Positions 27,063 through 35,578 of a stretch of DNA of 64,000 bases are shown here, piece by piece (position 1 is the stretch's first letter; each line of letters starts with the position of its first letter). The DNA is from Lachnospiraceae bacterium (GTDB taxonomy: Bacteria; Bacillota; Clostridia; Lachnospirales; Lachnospiraceae). The notes under the pieces are model-generated. The model saw nothing but the letters and a program-made list of their open reading frames with translations, was not told the DNA's origin and did not search any database. The translations under genes were made by a program, and so were the position numbers. Where the stretch lies: the NCBI GenBank assembly GCA_021202075.1, contig JAJQDT010000096.1, forward strand, positions 1-64,000, written 5' to 3'.

Positions 27063-28007
27063 TCAGTTAAAATACACCGTATCCTCTTCGGGCGGGCCTG
27101 TCAGCTCATACCCGATCCCGTACAGAACCGGGCCTTCCTCGCCGTATTCCTTCTGATATTCATAGCGGATTTCAGCCGTCAGCCAGATCCACTGCCTGGA
27201 TTTCAGCAATCCGGCAAAATCCGCCTTGCAAATATAGCCGACAAACCGGATATCCTCCACACAGCAGGTCATGACATTTCGCCCCGGAACAAACTGGTTC
27301 GATGCCAGCCTGCGGGATTTCATAATCTTCGCGCGGAAACGCACTTTTCTTCCGTCATAGCGCTCTTTCGACTCAAACGCGTCCAGATACCAGAGGCCAT
27401 AATCGATATCGTCCACCTGTATCACGTCCGCATCAAAATCAAACGGCGGCACATCCTTCCCCGGATCGATCGGATTCCCATCCTTGTCTTCAAAATATAC
27501 CATCGCCCGCGGATTCAGCCCGCGCACAGTGCGCCGGTAGGACAACAGATCCATGTCCTGCGTACAGCGATTAAAAATGGCCATCTCCGTGTACTGGAAC
27601 AGATTGCTCAGAATGCTCCGCATATTGTTCAGATATACCGGGAACGTGCTGCCATCTATCACCGTAATAACCTGCGCAATCGCCATATCAATCGGAAGCT
27701 CCGGACCGTACATCCATTTGCAGTCCCACATCCCGTTCATCTCAACAAAAATCCGTTTCGGACGGTAATGCTTCACGCAGGTGCGCAGGAACTCGACGTT
27801 AAAATCCTCCTGCTCATCCGCGGTCACGATGGAGATATTCATATTGGCAAGCGCTTTTTCATCATACTCGACCTCGCCCTCCTCACAGAGAATCAGAAGT
27901 CCCCTCTGTCCGTCCGCGAAATCTCCGCCATCCAGAACATCCTGCAAAAACGAGGTCTTTCCTGCCTCCAGAAAACCAGTTATTAAATAAATCGGTATTT
28001 GCCGCAT
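27063..28007 (-). CDS. CobW/COG0523-like GTPase with an extra C-terminal domain
   Basis: A 314-residue protein. The N-terminal P-loop is YLITGFLEAGKTSFLQDVL (about 7-25), and IFVEMNGMWD takes the Walker B region. The CxCC metal motif typical of COG0523 proteins is not seen. The C-terminal half (about 190-314) has RFRAKIMKSRR.. FVPGRNVMTCCVEDIRFVGY and resembles the beta-barrel domain of the TIGR03943/YcgQ family. I infer a metal-related GTPase, perhaps a partner of the His-rich GTPase encoded 169 bp upstream. The start codon has only a weak ribosome binding site. Confidence 0.7.
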   Translation of the reverse strand: MRQIPIYLITGFLEAGKTSFLQDVLDGGDFADGQRGLLILCEEGEVEYDEKALANMNISIVTADEQEDFNVEFLRTCVKHYRPKRIFVEMNGMWDCKWMYGPELPIDMAIAQVITVIDGSTFPVYLNNMRSILSNLFQYTEMAIFNRCTQDMDLLSYRRTVRGLNPRAMVYFEDKDGNPIDPGKDVPPFDFDADVIQVDDIDYGLWYLDAFESKERYDGRKVRFRAKIMKSRRLASNQFVPGRNVMTCCVEDIRFVGYICKADFAGLLKSRQWIWLTAEIRYEYQKEYGEEGPVLYGIGYELTGPPEEDTVYFN

Positions 28008-28176
28008 ACTATATCACTCTCTCTATCTATCAAGCTGTTTCGGTTCCCCACCATTGCTGCTATCCGCTCCGGTTCCATACCATTTTGAACTGTCACTCTG
28101 GCTTCTCGTTATTTCAGTCAGCGGTAGACCACTCGCAGATTCCTTCATCCGCGTAAATGATCGATCTGCTCTTGTG

Positions 28177-29502
28177 TTATGCCAGGTGAAAAAGCTCCTC
28201 AAGCTTCTGCTCATTCAGCTTCGCGCCAATCACACAGAACCGTCCGGTATAATCGGCCGCTCCCGTACGGATCTCATATTCCTCCGGAACAAAATCGAAA
28301 TGAATCCATGTGCCATCCGTCGCGGGCAGCATTCCCTTCGCTCTCAGCACCGTTCCATAGGTCTCCTCACTGCCAAGCGCTTTCAGAATCTCCTCTACCT
28401 CATCCTTTGTGTACTTGCGCGGAGTCTCCTTCCCCCAGGAAGTGAAGACATCATCCGCGTGATGATGGTGGTGATGATGGTGGCCGTCATGGTCGTGACA
28501 GCACTCGTCCTCATGGTCGTGATGATGGTGCTCATGCTCAGGGCCTTCGTCTTCCTCGTGCTCATGATGATGTTCATGCTCGCCGTGACAGCATTCATCG
28601 TGGTCATGGTCATGCTCCTCATGTTCGTGATGATGATGCTCGTGGCTTTCATCCTCTTCCTGGTCATGATGATCGTGCCCATGATCACCATGACAGTACT
28701 CATCCTCATGACCGTGATGATGCCCATGCTCCTCCTCTTCGCCATGATCATGATGGTGCTCATGGCAACAGCATTCGTCATCATCCTCATCATGCTCCTC
28801 GACTTCTTTCAGGAGCATCTGCGCGAGTGCATCGGTCCCCTCCATCGCCTGAAGCATCTGTTCGCCGGTCAGTTCATCCCACGGCGTCGTAATAATCGTC
28901 GCAGTCGGATTCTTCTCGCGGATCATCGCCGCGGCCGCCAGCTGCTTTTCCTCCGAAAGCTTCTGTGTCCGGCTCAGAATCACCGTCGCCGCACTCTCAA
29001 TCTGGTTATTATAAAACTCACCGAAATTTTTCATATACATCTTAATCTTAGACGCGTCAGCCACCGTAGTCAGGGCATTCAACTCCAGCCCCGCCTCTTC
29101 CGTGGAATCGCCCCCTCGCTCCGCTCGGCGGCAGGTTGCCTCGCTCATTCCAAAACGCTTCGCGTTGAGCGAGGCTGCAGCATCCTCAACTGCTTTCCGC
29201 ACATCCGAAAGTTTGCCGACACCCGACGGCTCAATGATAATGCGATCCGGCGAAAACTGCTCCGCCACCTCTTTGAGCGCCTTGCCAAAATCGCCCACCA
29301 GAGAGCAGCAGATACAGCCGGAATTCATCTCCGTGATATTGATGCCCGCGTCCTTCAGGAACCCGCCGTCAATGCCGATCTCACCGAATTCATTCTCAAT
29401 CAGCACAATCTTTTTGCCCGCAAATACCTCCGCGATCAGCTTCTTGATCAGCGTCGTCTTTCCTGCGCCAAGAAATCCTGAAACGATATCTACCTTAATC
29501 AT
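28177..29502 (-). CDS. COG0523 metallochaperone GTPase with long His-rich region
   Basis: A 441-residue protein. It has P-loop GFLGAGKTTLIKKLI, the metal motif SGCICCSL, IIEPSGVGKLSDV and ILSRTQKL in the G3/G4 positions, then a stretch of about 110 residues (roughly 215-330) with about 47 His plus many Asp, Glu and several CC pairs, then a CobW C-terminal domain (YTKDEVEEIL.. GTWIHFDFVPEEYEI). It probably stores and delivers zinc or another divalent metal. Before GLELNALTTV there is an insertion of about 25 residues coded by a palindromic element. ATG 29502 is preferred because GAAGG stands 6-10 bases before it; ATG 29508 is too close. Confidence 0.9.
   Translation of the reverse strand: MIKVDIVSGFLGAGKTTLIKKLIAEVFAGKKIVLIENEFGEIGIDGGFLKDAGINITEMNSGCICCSLVGDFGKALKEVAEQFSPDRIIIEPSGVGKLSDVRKAVEDAAASLNAKRFGMSEATCRRAERGGDSTEEAGLELNALTTVADASKIKMYMKNFGEFYNNQIESAATVILSRTQKLSEEKQLAAAAMIREKNPTATIITTPWDELTGEQMLQAMEGTDALAQMLLKEVEEHDEDDDECCCHEHHHDHGEEEEHGHHHGHEDEYCHGDHGHDHHDQEEDESHEHHHHEHEEHDHDHDECCHGEHEHHHEHEEDEGPEHEHHHHDHEDECCHDHDGHHHHHHHHADDVFTSWGKETPRKYTKDEVEEILKALGSEETYGTVLRAKGMLPATDGTWIHFDFVPEEYEIRTGAADYTGRFCVIGAKLNEQKLEELFHLA
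29138..29175. repeat. coding palindrome inside the COG0523 gene
   Basis: GCCTCGCTCA (29138-29147) and TGAGCGAGGC (29166-29175) are perfect 10-bp arms around an 18-base centre that can also pair (ACGC..GCGT). The palindrome encodes most of the extra residues LNAKRFGMSEA in the GTPase domain. Confidence 0.8.
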
Positions 29503-29672
29503 ATCCATCCTTCTTTCTATAAAAATACCAGCTTTTCAAAAATTCTTTTCTGTCCTTCAGAAATGATCGTATTATCGTTCGATCCCGCATCCTTCGATTC
29601 GAACGAAATCCAACTGCACAGTAATGCATTTGAGTCCTGAAAATCGGATACCAAAATTTCTGTACGACAAAA

Positions 29673-29693
29673 GGCAGCGGTCTTCTCGCTGCC
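29673..29693 (-). terminator. terminator-like hairpin downstream of the Rpn remnant
   Basis: GGCAGCG and CGCTGCC close a 7-base loop; on the minus strand TTTTG follows. It lies about 105 bp after the stop of the remnant at 29797. The next 130 bases toward the COG0523 gene hold small imperfect repeats of GATTCGAAC/GTTCGATC and the promoter region of that gene. Confidence 0.6.
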
Positions 29694-29796
29694 TTGTTAT
29701 AGTACACCAAACGCGCAAAATATACAAGTAGGGATTTTCTGCTTTTCTCTCTGAAGCAGTTACCGTTCCGTTCAAACTGTCAGATCCGTTTCTTCG

Positions 29797-30240
29797 TCAT
29801 CCCTGTCCAGCGGCATACTGAAGCTGCATCTTCAGGCGCACAATCTCAGCCTGCATTTCCTTCACCAATCGTTCTGCCGTGTCCGCCCTTTGACGTTCAC
29901 GTTCCGTATTGGCTTGTTCTTCTTTTATTCCTTCTTTTATTCCTTCTTTTATTCCTTCTCTGATTCCTTCCTCTATGCCTTCTTTTTTACTGTCTTCCAT
30001 CATTTCTGTTAATGCCTGACACATATCGTATGTCACCTCACTTTCAAAATCATCAGTCGCTATTCTCTTTAATTCCGGAGAATGGGTCAGCTCCGCAATT
30101 GCGGCTATTACCGTTCCTGGTAAATCAGCAAACTCATCTCTGTTTTCCTCTACGAATCCCCGTAAGCCTTCCCTATCGCCTGCATATTTAACAAAGCCAA
30201 ATACGCTTCTTAAAAATACTGTCCCTGCGGTGCTGTTGTT
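29797..30240 (-). pseudogene. Rpn-type nuclease remnant (C-terminal part)
   Basis: The intact reading frame runs from a stop near 30240 to 29797 and encodes VFLRSVFGFVKYAGDREGLRG, then ELTHSPELKRIATDDFESEV and TYDMCQALTEMMEDSK, typical of the C-terminal half of Rpn/PDDEXK_2 proteins, ending in EGIKEGIKEGIKE and a coiled coil. A conventional reading would begin at an internal GTG (30036). Just upstream a second frame, starting MKMEENKSYN, ends in a stop and suggests a frameshift. The nuclease core is gone. The EGIKEGIKE part is coded by 12-bp repeats (about 29925-29970). Confidence 0.6.
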
Positions 30241-30303
30241 CTATTGTACGACTTGTTTTCTTCCATCTTCATGTAAATCAGGCCATGCTTGAAAGTCCCC
30301 GCA

Positions 30304-31062
30304 TCACCGCGCAAATTTTCCGAGGAATTCCCGGATGCGCACATGATCGGCATCGAATACCTCGTCAGGCTTTCCCTCGAGCGCCACGACCCCTTTGTCC
30401 ATAAAAATCACGCGGTCGGAAATCTCGCGGGCGAAGGACATTTCGTGCGTGACGATGACCATTGTGATTTTCATTTCTGCCAGAGATTTGATGACCTTCA
30501 GGACCTCGCCGGTCAGCTCCGGATCGAGTGCTGAGGTCGGCTCGTCAAAAAATAAAATCTTCGGGTTCAGGGCAAGCGCGCGCGCAATCGCGACCCGCTG
30601 GCACTGGCCGCCGGAAAGCTGGCAAGGATAGGCGTCCGCCTTGTCGGAAAGGCCCATTTTCTTCAAAAGCTCCCGCGCCTCCCGATACACTTCATCCTTC
30701 GGGCGCTTCTGAATCGTGATCGGCGCGTCTGTGATATTTTTCATGACAGAAAAATGCGGGAACAGGTTGAAGTTCTGGAACACCAGCCCGAAATACGTGT
30801 GAATTTTTTTCATCCCGGCGCCTTTCGGATAGACCCGTCTCCCATCCGGCCCGACCCACGCCGTCTTTTCACCCATATAGAGGATCTCGCCGCCGTCTAT
30901 CTGCTCCAGCATGGTCGCGCAGCGCAAAAGCGTCGATTTACCCGAGCCGGACGGACCGATGATCGAGAGAATCTCGCCCTCGCTCACCGAAAGAGAAATA
31001 TCGTGGATGACCTCCAGATCGTCGAACTGTTTTTTAATATGGTTCATTTCCAAAAGCTTCAT
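30304..31062 (-). CDS. polar amino acid ABC transporter ATPase, GlnQ type
   Basis: A 252-residue ATPase. It has Walker [15 protein letters not shown]-loop [15 protein letters not shown], signature [15 protein letters not shown], Walker [16 protein letters not shown] and switch His in [10 protein letters not shown]. The segment [20 protein letters not shown] before the Q-loop is slightly longer than in E. coli GlnQ. It powers uptake with the permease encoded 23 bp upstream and the binding protein at 32.2-33.0 kb. Confidence 0.94.
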   Translation of the reverse strand: MKLLEMNHIKKQFDDLEVIHDISLSVSEGEILSIIGPSGSGKSTLLRCATMLEQIDGGEILYMGEKTAWVGPDGRRVYPKGAGMKKIHTYFGLVFQNFNLFPHFSVMKNITDAPITIQKRPKDEVYREARELLKKMGLSDKADAYPCQLSGGQCQRVAIARALALNPKILFFDEPTSALDPELTGEVLKVIKSLAEMKITMVIVTHEMSFAREISDRVIFMDKGVVALEGKPDEVFDADHVRIREFLGKFAR

Positions 31063-31085
31063 CTGATTCTCCTTTTCCGCAAGCT

Positions 31086-31736
31086 CTACTGGTAGTAATT
31101 CAGCCGCTTCTCGATCTGCTCCATGACGATCGCCACGATCAGGTTAAATACATAATAGAAAATGGCCGCTACGACGAATGGCATGAACGTCGTCTGCGAC
31201 GCCGCGATCTGCTTTGCAATGGTAAACATTTCCGCATACGCAAGGGAAAAGCTCAGTGAGGTATCCTTCACCAGCGTAATGACCTCGTTTGTCACAGATG
31301 GCAGGATCCGCTTGATGACCTGCGGAAAAATGATGCGGAAAAAGCACTGCATTTTCCCATATCCCAGCACTTCGGCCGCCTCGTACTGCCCGACCGGCAT
31401 GGATTCGATGCCCGCCCGGTAAATCTCAGCAAAATACGCCGCATAGTTTAACGAAAATCCTATAATAATAGCCGTAAAGCGGTATCCGCCGCCGATTTTC
31501 ATGCCGAAGAGATAGTAGGGACCAAAGTAAACCACCAGAAGCTGCAGCATCAGCGGCGTTCCGCGCATGACTGAAATGTAGACCTTTGTAATCGTGCGCA
31601 GCAGGGCATTTTTTGACATCCTGCCAAACGAAATCAACAGCCCCAGCGGCAGGGAAAAGATCAGGGTCAGGGCAAAAATACCCATGGACCGGAGCATGCC
31701 GCTGCTCAGCTGGCTTAACATTACAGAAAATTTCAT
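31086..31736 (-). CDS. polar amino acid ABC transporter permease
   Basis: A 216-residue HisM/GlnP family membrane protein with about five helices. The EAA-type loop is [20 protein letters not shown] followed by [33 protein letters not shown] is the conserved early segment. The start at 31736 follows GGAGGAAATGATTT. It is followed closely by the ATPase gene. Confidence 0.94.
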   Translation of the reverse strand: MKFSVMLSQLSSGMLRSMGIFALTLIFSLPLGLLISFGRMSKNALLRTITKVYISVMRGTPLMLQLLVVYFGPYYLFGMKIGGGYRFTAIIIGFSLNYAAYFAEIYRAGIESMPVGQYEAAEVLGYGKMQCFFRIIFPQVIKRILPSVTNEVITLVKDTSLSFSLAYAEMFTIAKQIAASQTTFMPFVVAAIFYYVFNLIVAIVMEQIEKRLNYYQ

Positions 31737-32157
31737 AAATCATTTCCTCCGCGCACCGCCGCGCATTTTCTCTCTTTCCTGCACATCGGCCATGTACTTT
31801 TATTCCCTCGAAGCGACGAGTCAGGCAGCCAGAGTCATAAGGAATCCACCGGCAGGAAAACGCATCCGATTCAAGCATTTACACTGCATTCACAAGTTCA
31901 AATGCTGCAATCATCAAGTCCATATACACAGTAAGGGCATCTCGTTTTCGCAAGACGCCCTTATCTTTATAATCCCATATTCCACCAATTACCCATCATC
32001 TGAAGCTGATGGAATCGTGACCACATTCCCTCCATCAGTAAAGACAGGTACTACGGAATTCTCTGCGCTTCGCCTGATCGAATCTCTGTGTGATTTTATC
32101 TGCTGTTCCTGCTCATTTCCTGCTACCGGACTGTGTCAGAGCTTTTCCAGCAAACCC
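31737..32157. other. 421-bp spacer inside the amino acid importer locus
   Basis: No gene is supported. TAAGGGC (31932-31938) and GCCCTTA (31957-31963) form a stem with extra pairing (TCT/AGA) and are followed by TCTTTAT on the plus strand; on the minus strand it would lie between binding protein and permease and could act as a partial terminator. The rest shows no repeat or clear promoter. Confidence 0.5.
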
Positions 32158-32982
32158 TTACTCGGTCTCTGCTTCGGTCTCCGCCTCGTCGACAATCCCT
32201 TCGCCCAGGCATACCATGTCGCTAAGCTCGTATTTCTCAGCCAGCTCATCCACAGTGCCGTCCGCGACGAGCTCCAGAAGCGCCTCATTCACCGTGTCGC
32301 GCAGCTCTTCGTCGTCAGTGCGGAATCCAACGCCATACTGCTCAGAATTCAGCTCCTCATCAAGAATGATATAGCCTTCTTTTTCTTTAATCTGGTACTG
32401 CGCCACTCCGACATCCATCGCAATCGCATCAATGCTGCCCGCCTGCAGTTCTACAAACGCAGTATTGTAATCCGCAAACTCCTGCAGCGTGCCAAAGGTC
32501 ACTGCCAGATCCGCCTGGTCGCCGCCATCGCTCAGCAGCTCCAGCGCTGCGGAAGCCGCCTGTACGCCAACGATTTTCCCGGCCAGATCATCCAGGCTGG
32601 TGATGCCGGATTCCTCAGAAACTACAATCACCTGGCTGTTGTCCACGTACGGATAGGACCACGCGTAGTCGTCCTCGCGGCCGTTGATCGTAAATCCGCT
32701 CCAGATGCAGTCAATCGCGCCGGACTCCAGCTCCATATCCTTCGCATCCCAGTCAATCGGCGTCTTTACCAGCTCCCAGCCGAGCAGGTCGCAGACCGCC
32801 TGCGCCAGCTCCAGATCAAATCCGGTATATTCGCCGTCATCGTCCATATAGCCATACGGCGGATATTCCGCGTCAAATCCAACGGTAAACGTTGTCGTCT
32901 CATCCGCCATGCTGACCGTTCCCATCGTCATGGAAAGAGCCATCGCCGCTGCCATTGTTGCCGCCATCAGTTTCTTTTTCAT
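32158..32982 (-). CDS. polar amino acid ABC transporter substrate-binding protein
   Basis: A 274-residue secreted protein of solute-binding family 3. The start at 32982 follows GAGGAGGATTTATT; six further codons upstream are open but unlikely. The signal peptide is KKKLMAATMAAAMALSMTMG.., with no lipobox Cys. The family signature FTVGFDAEYPPYGYMDDDGEYTGFDLELA is clear, with the ligand Arg region in GVGFR. It has an acidic tail ending AETEAETE. Substrate is probably a polar or acidic amino acid; the sequence does not show which. Confidence 0.93.
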   Translation of the reverse strand: MKKKLMAATMAAAMALSMTMGTVSMADETTTFTVGFDAEYPPYGYMDDDGEYTGFDLELAQAVCDLLGWELVKTPIDWDAKDMELESGAIDCIWSGFTINGREDDYAWSYPYVDNSQVIVVSEESGITSLDDLAGKIVGVQAASAALELLSDGGDQADLAVTFGTLQEFADYNTAFVELQAGSIDAIAMDVGVAQYQIKEKEGYIILDEELNSEQYGVGFRTDDEELRDTVNEALLELVADGTVDELAEKYELSDMVCLGEGIVDEAETEAETE

Positions 32983-33032
32983 AATAAATCCTCCTCGCAT
33001 TATGATTTGTGCCCGGCTCCCGCAAGAGCCTG

Positions 33033-33096
33033 TTTTCGTGTGACCTGTTTCGTGTCACCTTTTTCATGTGACCTGTTTCGTGTGCCTTTTTCACCA
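33033..33096. repeat. 28-bp tandem repeat upstream of the binding protein gene
   Basis: There are two units beginning TTTTCGTGTGACCTGTTTCG and TTTTCATGTGACCTGTTTCG, plus a partial third. They lie 50-110 bp upstream of the binding protein start and could overlap its promoter. Confidence 0.75.
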
Positions 33097-33171
33097 GACA
33101 TTTTCATCCGGGTTCCCATTCATTGTGACTTTGCAGCCATACATTCTCCGCCTTATTCATCAGACTGTGCT

Positions 33172-33205
33172 GAGGCTTTTATGACCTGCAATTCGCGCTT
33201 CAGGC
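33172..33205. repeat. 34-bp dispersed repeat, second copy
   Basis: The stretch beginning GAGGCTTTTATGACCTGCAA matches 3177-3210 in the fabG-fabF spacer at 29 of 34 positions, same orientation. Confidence 0.75.
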
Positions 33206-33242
33206 CATACCGGATACATCTGTCACTGTGTACCAGAGATCT

Positions 33243-35228
33243 CTACTCCGCATATTCGTTCATCGAGCTTCTGTAGCGCAGGATCCAGATGCCGAACAGA
33301 ACCATCCAGCATATCTGGCCCGCTCCGCCGGTAATTCCGGTAATCTCCAGATTCACAATACCCGAGAGTATATTAATGATACCCGTAAATGCAATGATAA
33401 TATGGATCACCGCCACATATGCCGAAGCCTTCCCATACTGCTCACCGTTCCCGGCACTCCTGCGAACGGTCTTAAGCGTCGCCAGATAGCAGAAGTAATA
33501 CATGAGAACAGCCATCGTCACCGCAATCGTAGCGGCCAGTGTCACTGCAGCAACTACAATCACGCTTTGCGTTCCCGCACTCCATGCCGCGATCACCAGA
33601 GTAACGGATACCACCAGCACGACCAGAAGGATCCCGCACGCCGCGATCATCGTAAGAATGACCGAAATTCTCATGAACAAAAAGCCCGCGCCGGACATCT
33701 GCTCATCCGCGGTTCTCACCAGGACAATCAGAAGCCACAGGCCGATGCAGAACAAAAGCTCCGGAACCCGGATCAGCAAATTCAGAGCAAGCGCGCCTTT
33801 ATCCAGCCAGGACATCGCAGCCTGGAACATACTGATGTATCCACTGAGCTGAGACGGAAAGCTGAACATCGTCAGCAGCCGCGCAATCTGCGAGAAATTC
33901 AGCTGACGAAGAAAAATCGCCGCTATATTACTGACAAAATATACCATATAAAAAAGAGCAATAAGAATCATCATCGGAGAAGCCAGCGCATCCCTCGCGA
34001 TCTCCATGACCTTCCTGGCTGTTGTTATTTTTATGGCTTGCTGCCGGTCTCCCTGCGCGACCTGCGCGTATGGCGGGACGCCGGGGCGCTGTGCCTGCGG
34101 CTGCCCCTGCATCGGTCGATTCACCGGAGCACCGGGCTGCGCATTTGCCGCTCCGCCCGGCGTGTTCAACTGTCCATTCGCCGAACGGCCCTGCCGCATA
34201 ACCGCTGCTGACTCGCTGCGGAAAGAACGCACCTTCCCCGTTTCGGCCGACCGGCTCTGCGTTGATGCATTGTCTCCCCGCACTGCCCGGCGGGAGGTTC
34301 CCGCATCCACTGCAGTACGGTTCACAGACGAAGCAGCTCCGGAAACGCTCTGTGTCCCATCTGACAGATGCCCGCCCTGCACGTCTCTTCGAATCACTCC
34401 CTGTGCACCGCTGTAGCCAGCCATAGAATCCTGTCCATATATCTGCGGGCCGCTCCTCGATCGCCGCACTCTCACCGGTTGATTCGCAGAAGAAGCTGTT
34501 CCGCCCGGCTGCTGCGCAGATGCAATTGTTTCCTCTGACTGCTGTACAAATGAAGCCGTTTCGCCTGACTGCTGCGTAGAAGAAACTGCTCCCTCCGGCC
34601 GCCTGGATGAGTTCATCGCACCGGCAGACTGTCCTGACGATTCCATGCCGTATGACTGCAGCGGAACGAATTCCGAACCATCATTCAATACAAAAGACTC
34701 TCGTTTATCGGCACCCGATTTTTCTGCAGATGTCACAGCCGCGTTCGGAGAAGCCGCCTCCGGCATTGGTGCAGCCTCCGGCATCGATGCCACCACTTTC
34801 GCAGACGCTTCCGCTTTCATTGCAGATGCTGCGGCAGCCCTTGCAGACTCCGCGGCCGCTTTTGCGGAAACTGCAGCTCTCTGCGCTGAGATTGCCGCAT
34901 CACGAATCGGTGTCCCCGCATCCTGAGCAGACAGCACAGCTCCCTGCGCAGATACTGCCGCGTCACGAATCGGTGTTTCCACGGTCTGGTCCGTTAACAC
35001 AGTCCCTTGTCCTGGCAGGCCGGCCCCCTCTGTTCTCCAGTCATCGGCAGCCGGCCCGACCTCTTCAGACGTCACCATCAGATCCGGCTCAGGCTCCACC
35101 GCCTGCCCGGGTACAGATTCTCCTTCCTGATCTGTTATCACATCCGCCTCCGTAAGCGGATTCCCGCATATGCTGCAAACGGTACATTCATCATCTCCTA
35201 TATTGCCACATACGTTACAGCGTTTCAT
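33243..35228 (-). CDS. zinc-ribbon membrane protein of unknown function
   Basis: A 661-residue protein. The start at 35228 (MKRCNVCGNIGDDECTVCSI) is chosen because an AGGAGG lies 12 bases upstream and the zinc ribbon (CNVC..CSIC) begins there; 17 codons further upstream are open. Residues about 25-440 are low complexity, rich in Ala, Ser, Gln and Gly, with imperfect repeats such as TPIRDAAVSAQGA and QQSGETASF. The last 230 residues hold about six hydrophobic segments. It is probably a membrane protein with a large disordered cytoplasmic part. I do not recognise a function. It is transcribed alone. Confidence 0.75.
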   Translation of the reverse strand: MKRCNVCGNIGDDECTVCSICGNPLTEADVITDQEGESVPGQAVEPEPDLMVTSEEVGPAADDWRTEGAGLPGQGTVLTDQTVETPIRDAAVSAQGAVLSAQDAGTPIRDAAISAQRAAVSAKAAAESARAAAASAMKAEASAKVVASMPEAAPMPEAASPNAAVTSAEKSGADKRESFVLNDGSEFVPLQSYGMESSGQSAGAMNSSRRPEGAVSSTQQSGETASFVQQSEETIASAQQPGGTASSANQPVRVRRSRSGPQIYGQDSMAGYSGAQGVIRRDVQGGHLSDGTQSVSGAASSVNRTAVDAGTSRRAVRGDNASTQSRSAETGKVRSFRSESAAVMRQGRSANGQLNTPGGAANAQPGAPVNRPMQGQPQAQRPGVPPYAQVAQGDRQQAIKITTARKVMEIARDALASPMMILIALFYMVYFVSNIAAIFLRQLNFSQIARLLTMFSFPSQLSGYISMFQAAMSWLDKGALALNLLIRVPELLFCIGLWLLIVLVRTADEQMSGAGFLFMRISVILTMIAACGILLVVLVVSVTLVIAAWSAGTQSVIVVAAVTLAATIAVTMAVLMYYFCYLATLKTVRRSAGNGEQYGKASAYVAVIHIIIAFTGIINILSGIVNLEITGITGGAGQICWMVLFGIWILRYRSSMNEYAE

Positions 35229-35578
35229 TCCTGATCTGTTCCTCCTGTTCTGGCTGTTTGCGGAACCAGTCTCTGTCACTTTCAGCCATCTTTCTCTCTC
35301 GTCCCCTGAGAAGTCTCACAAAAAGCAGTTTTGCAATTTTGCACGCGCGACTTTCCACTACCTGTCCTGCATCGCTCTTTGATGCAGGACGAAGGCCGCG
35401 CCATTGCGCACTGCGCAATTTTGCATGCGCGGCTTTCCATCCTCAGAGCACACAACACTTATGGTATTATAACCCATTCTAAGTGACAGAGCAAGAAAAA
35501 CTTGGAATTTTGTAAATGTTCAGAGCTTATGCGTTCAGAACTTATCGTTCAAAACTCAATGCTTCGAAATTTAATGCT
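35229..35578. repeat. intergenic region with dispersed palindromic repeat, copy 3
   Basis: No gene is supported. GTCCTGCATC and GATGCAGGAC form a perfect 10-bp stem at 35364-35390, followed by GCGCCATTGCGC/GCGCAAT and ATGCGCGGCTTTCCAT up to about 35440. The same order of modules occurs at 36900-37015. An AT-rich stretch at 35460-35500 may hold the promoter of the zinc-ribbon gene. Confidence 0.65.

Noticed and set aside
26925-27986. 353-codon plus-strand frame over the CobW-like gene
   Set aside because: Antisense shadow; the minus-strand frame has the P-loop and a sensible operon position.
28054-29481. 475-codon plus-strand frame opposite the COG0523 gene
   Set aside because: It is antisense to a gene with clear motifs. 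Its Met/Val/Leu-rich middle is the reverse of the His-rich codons, and it has no ribosome binding site.
31594-33276. 560-codon plus-strand frame over the amino acid importer
   Set aside because: It crosses three regions with clear minus-strand genes and spacers, and its residues match no family I know. It is a shadow of biased codon use.
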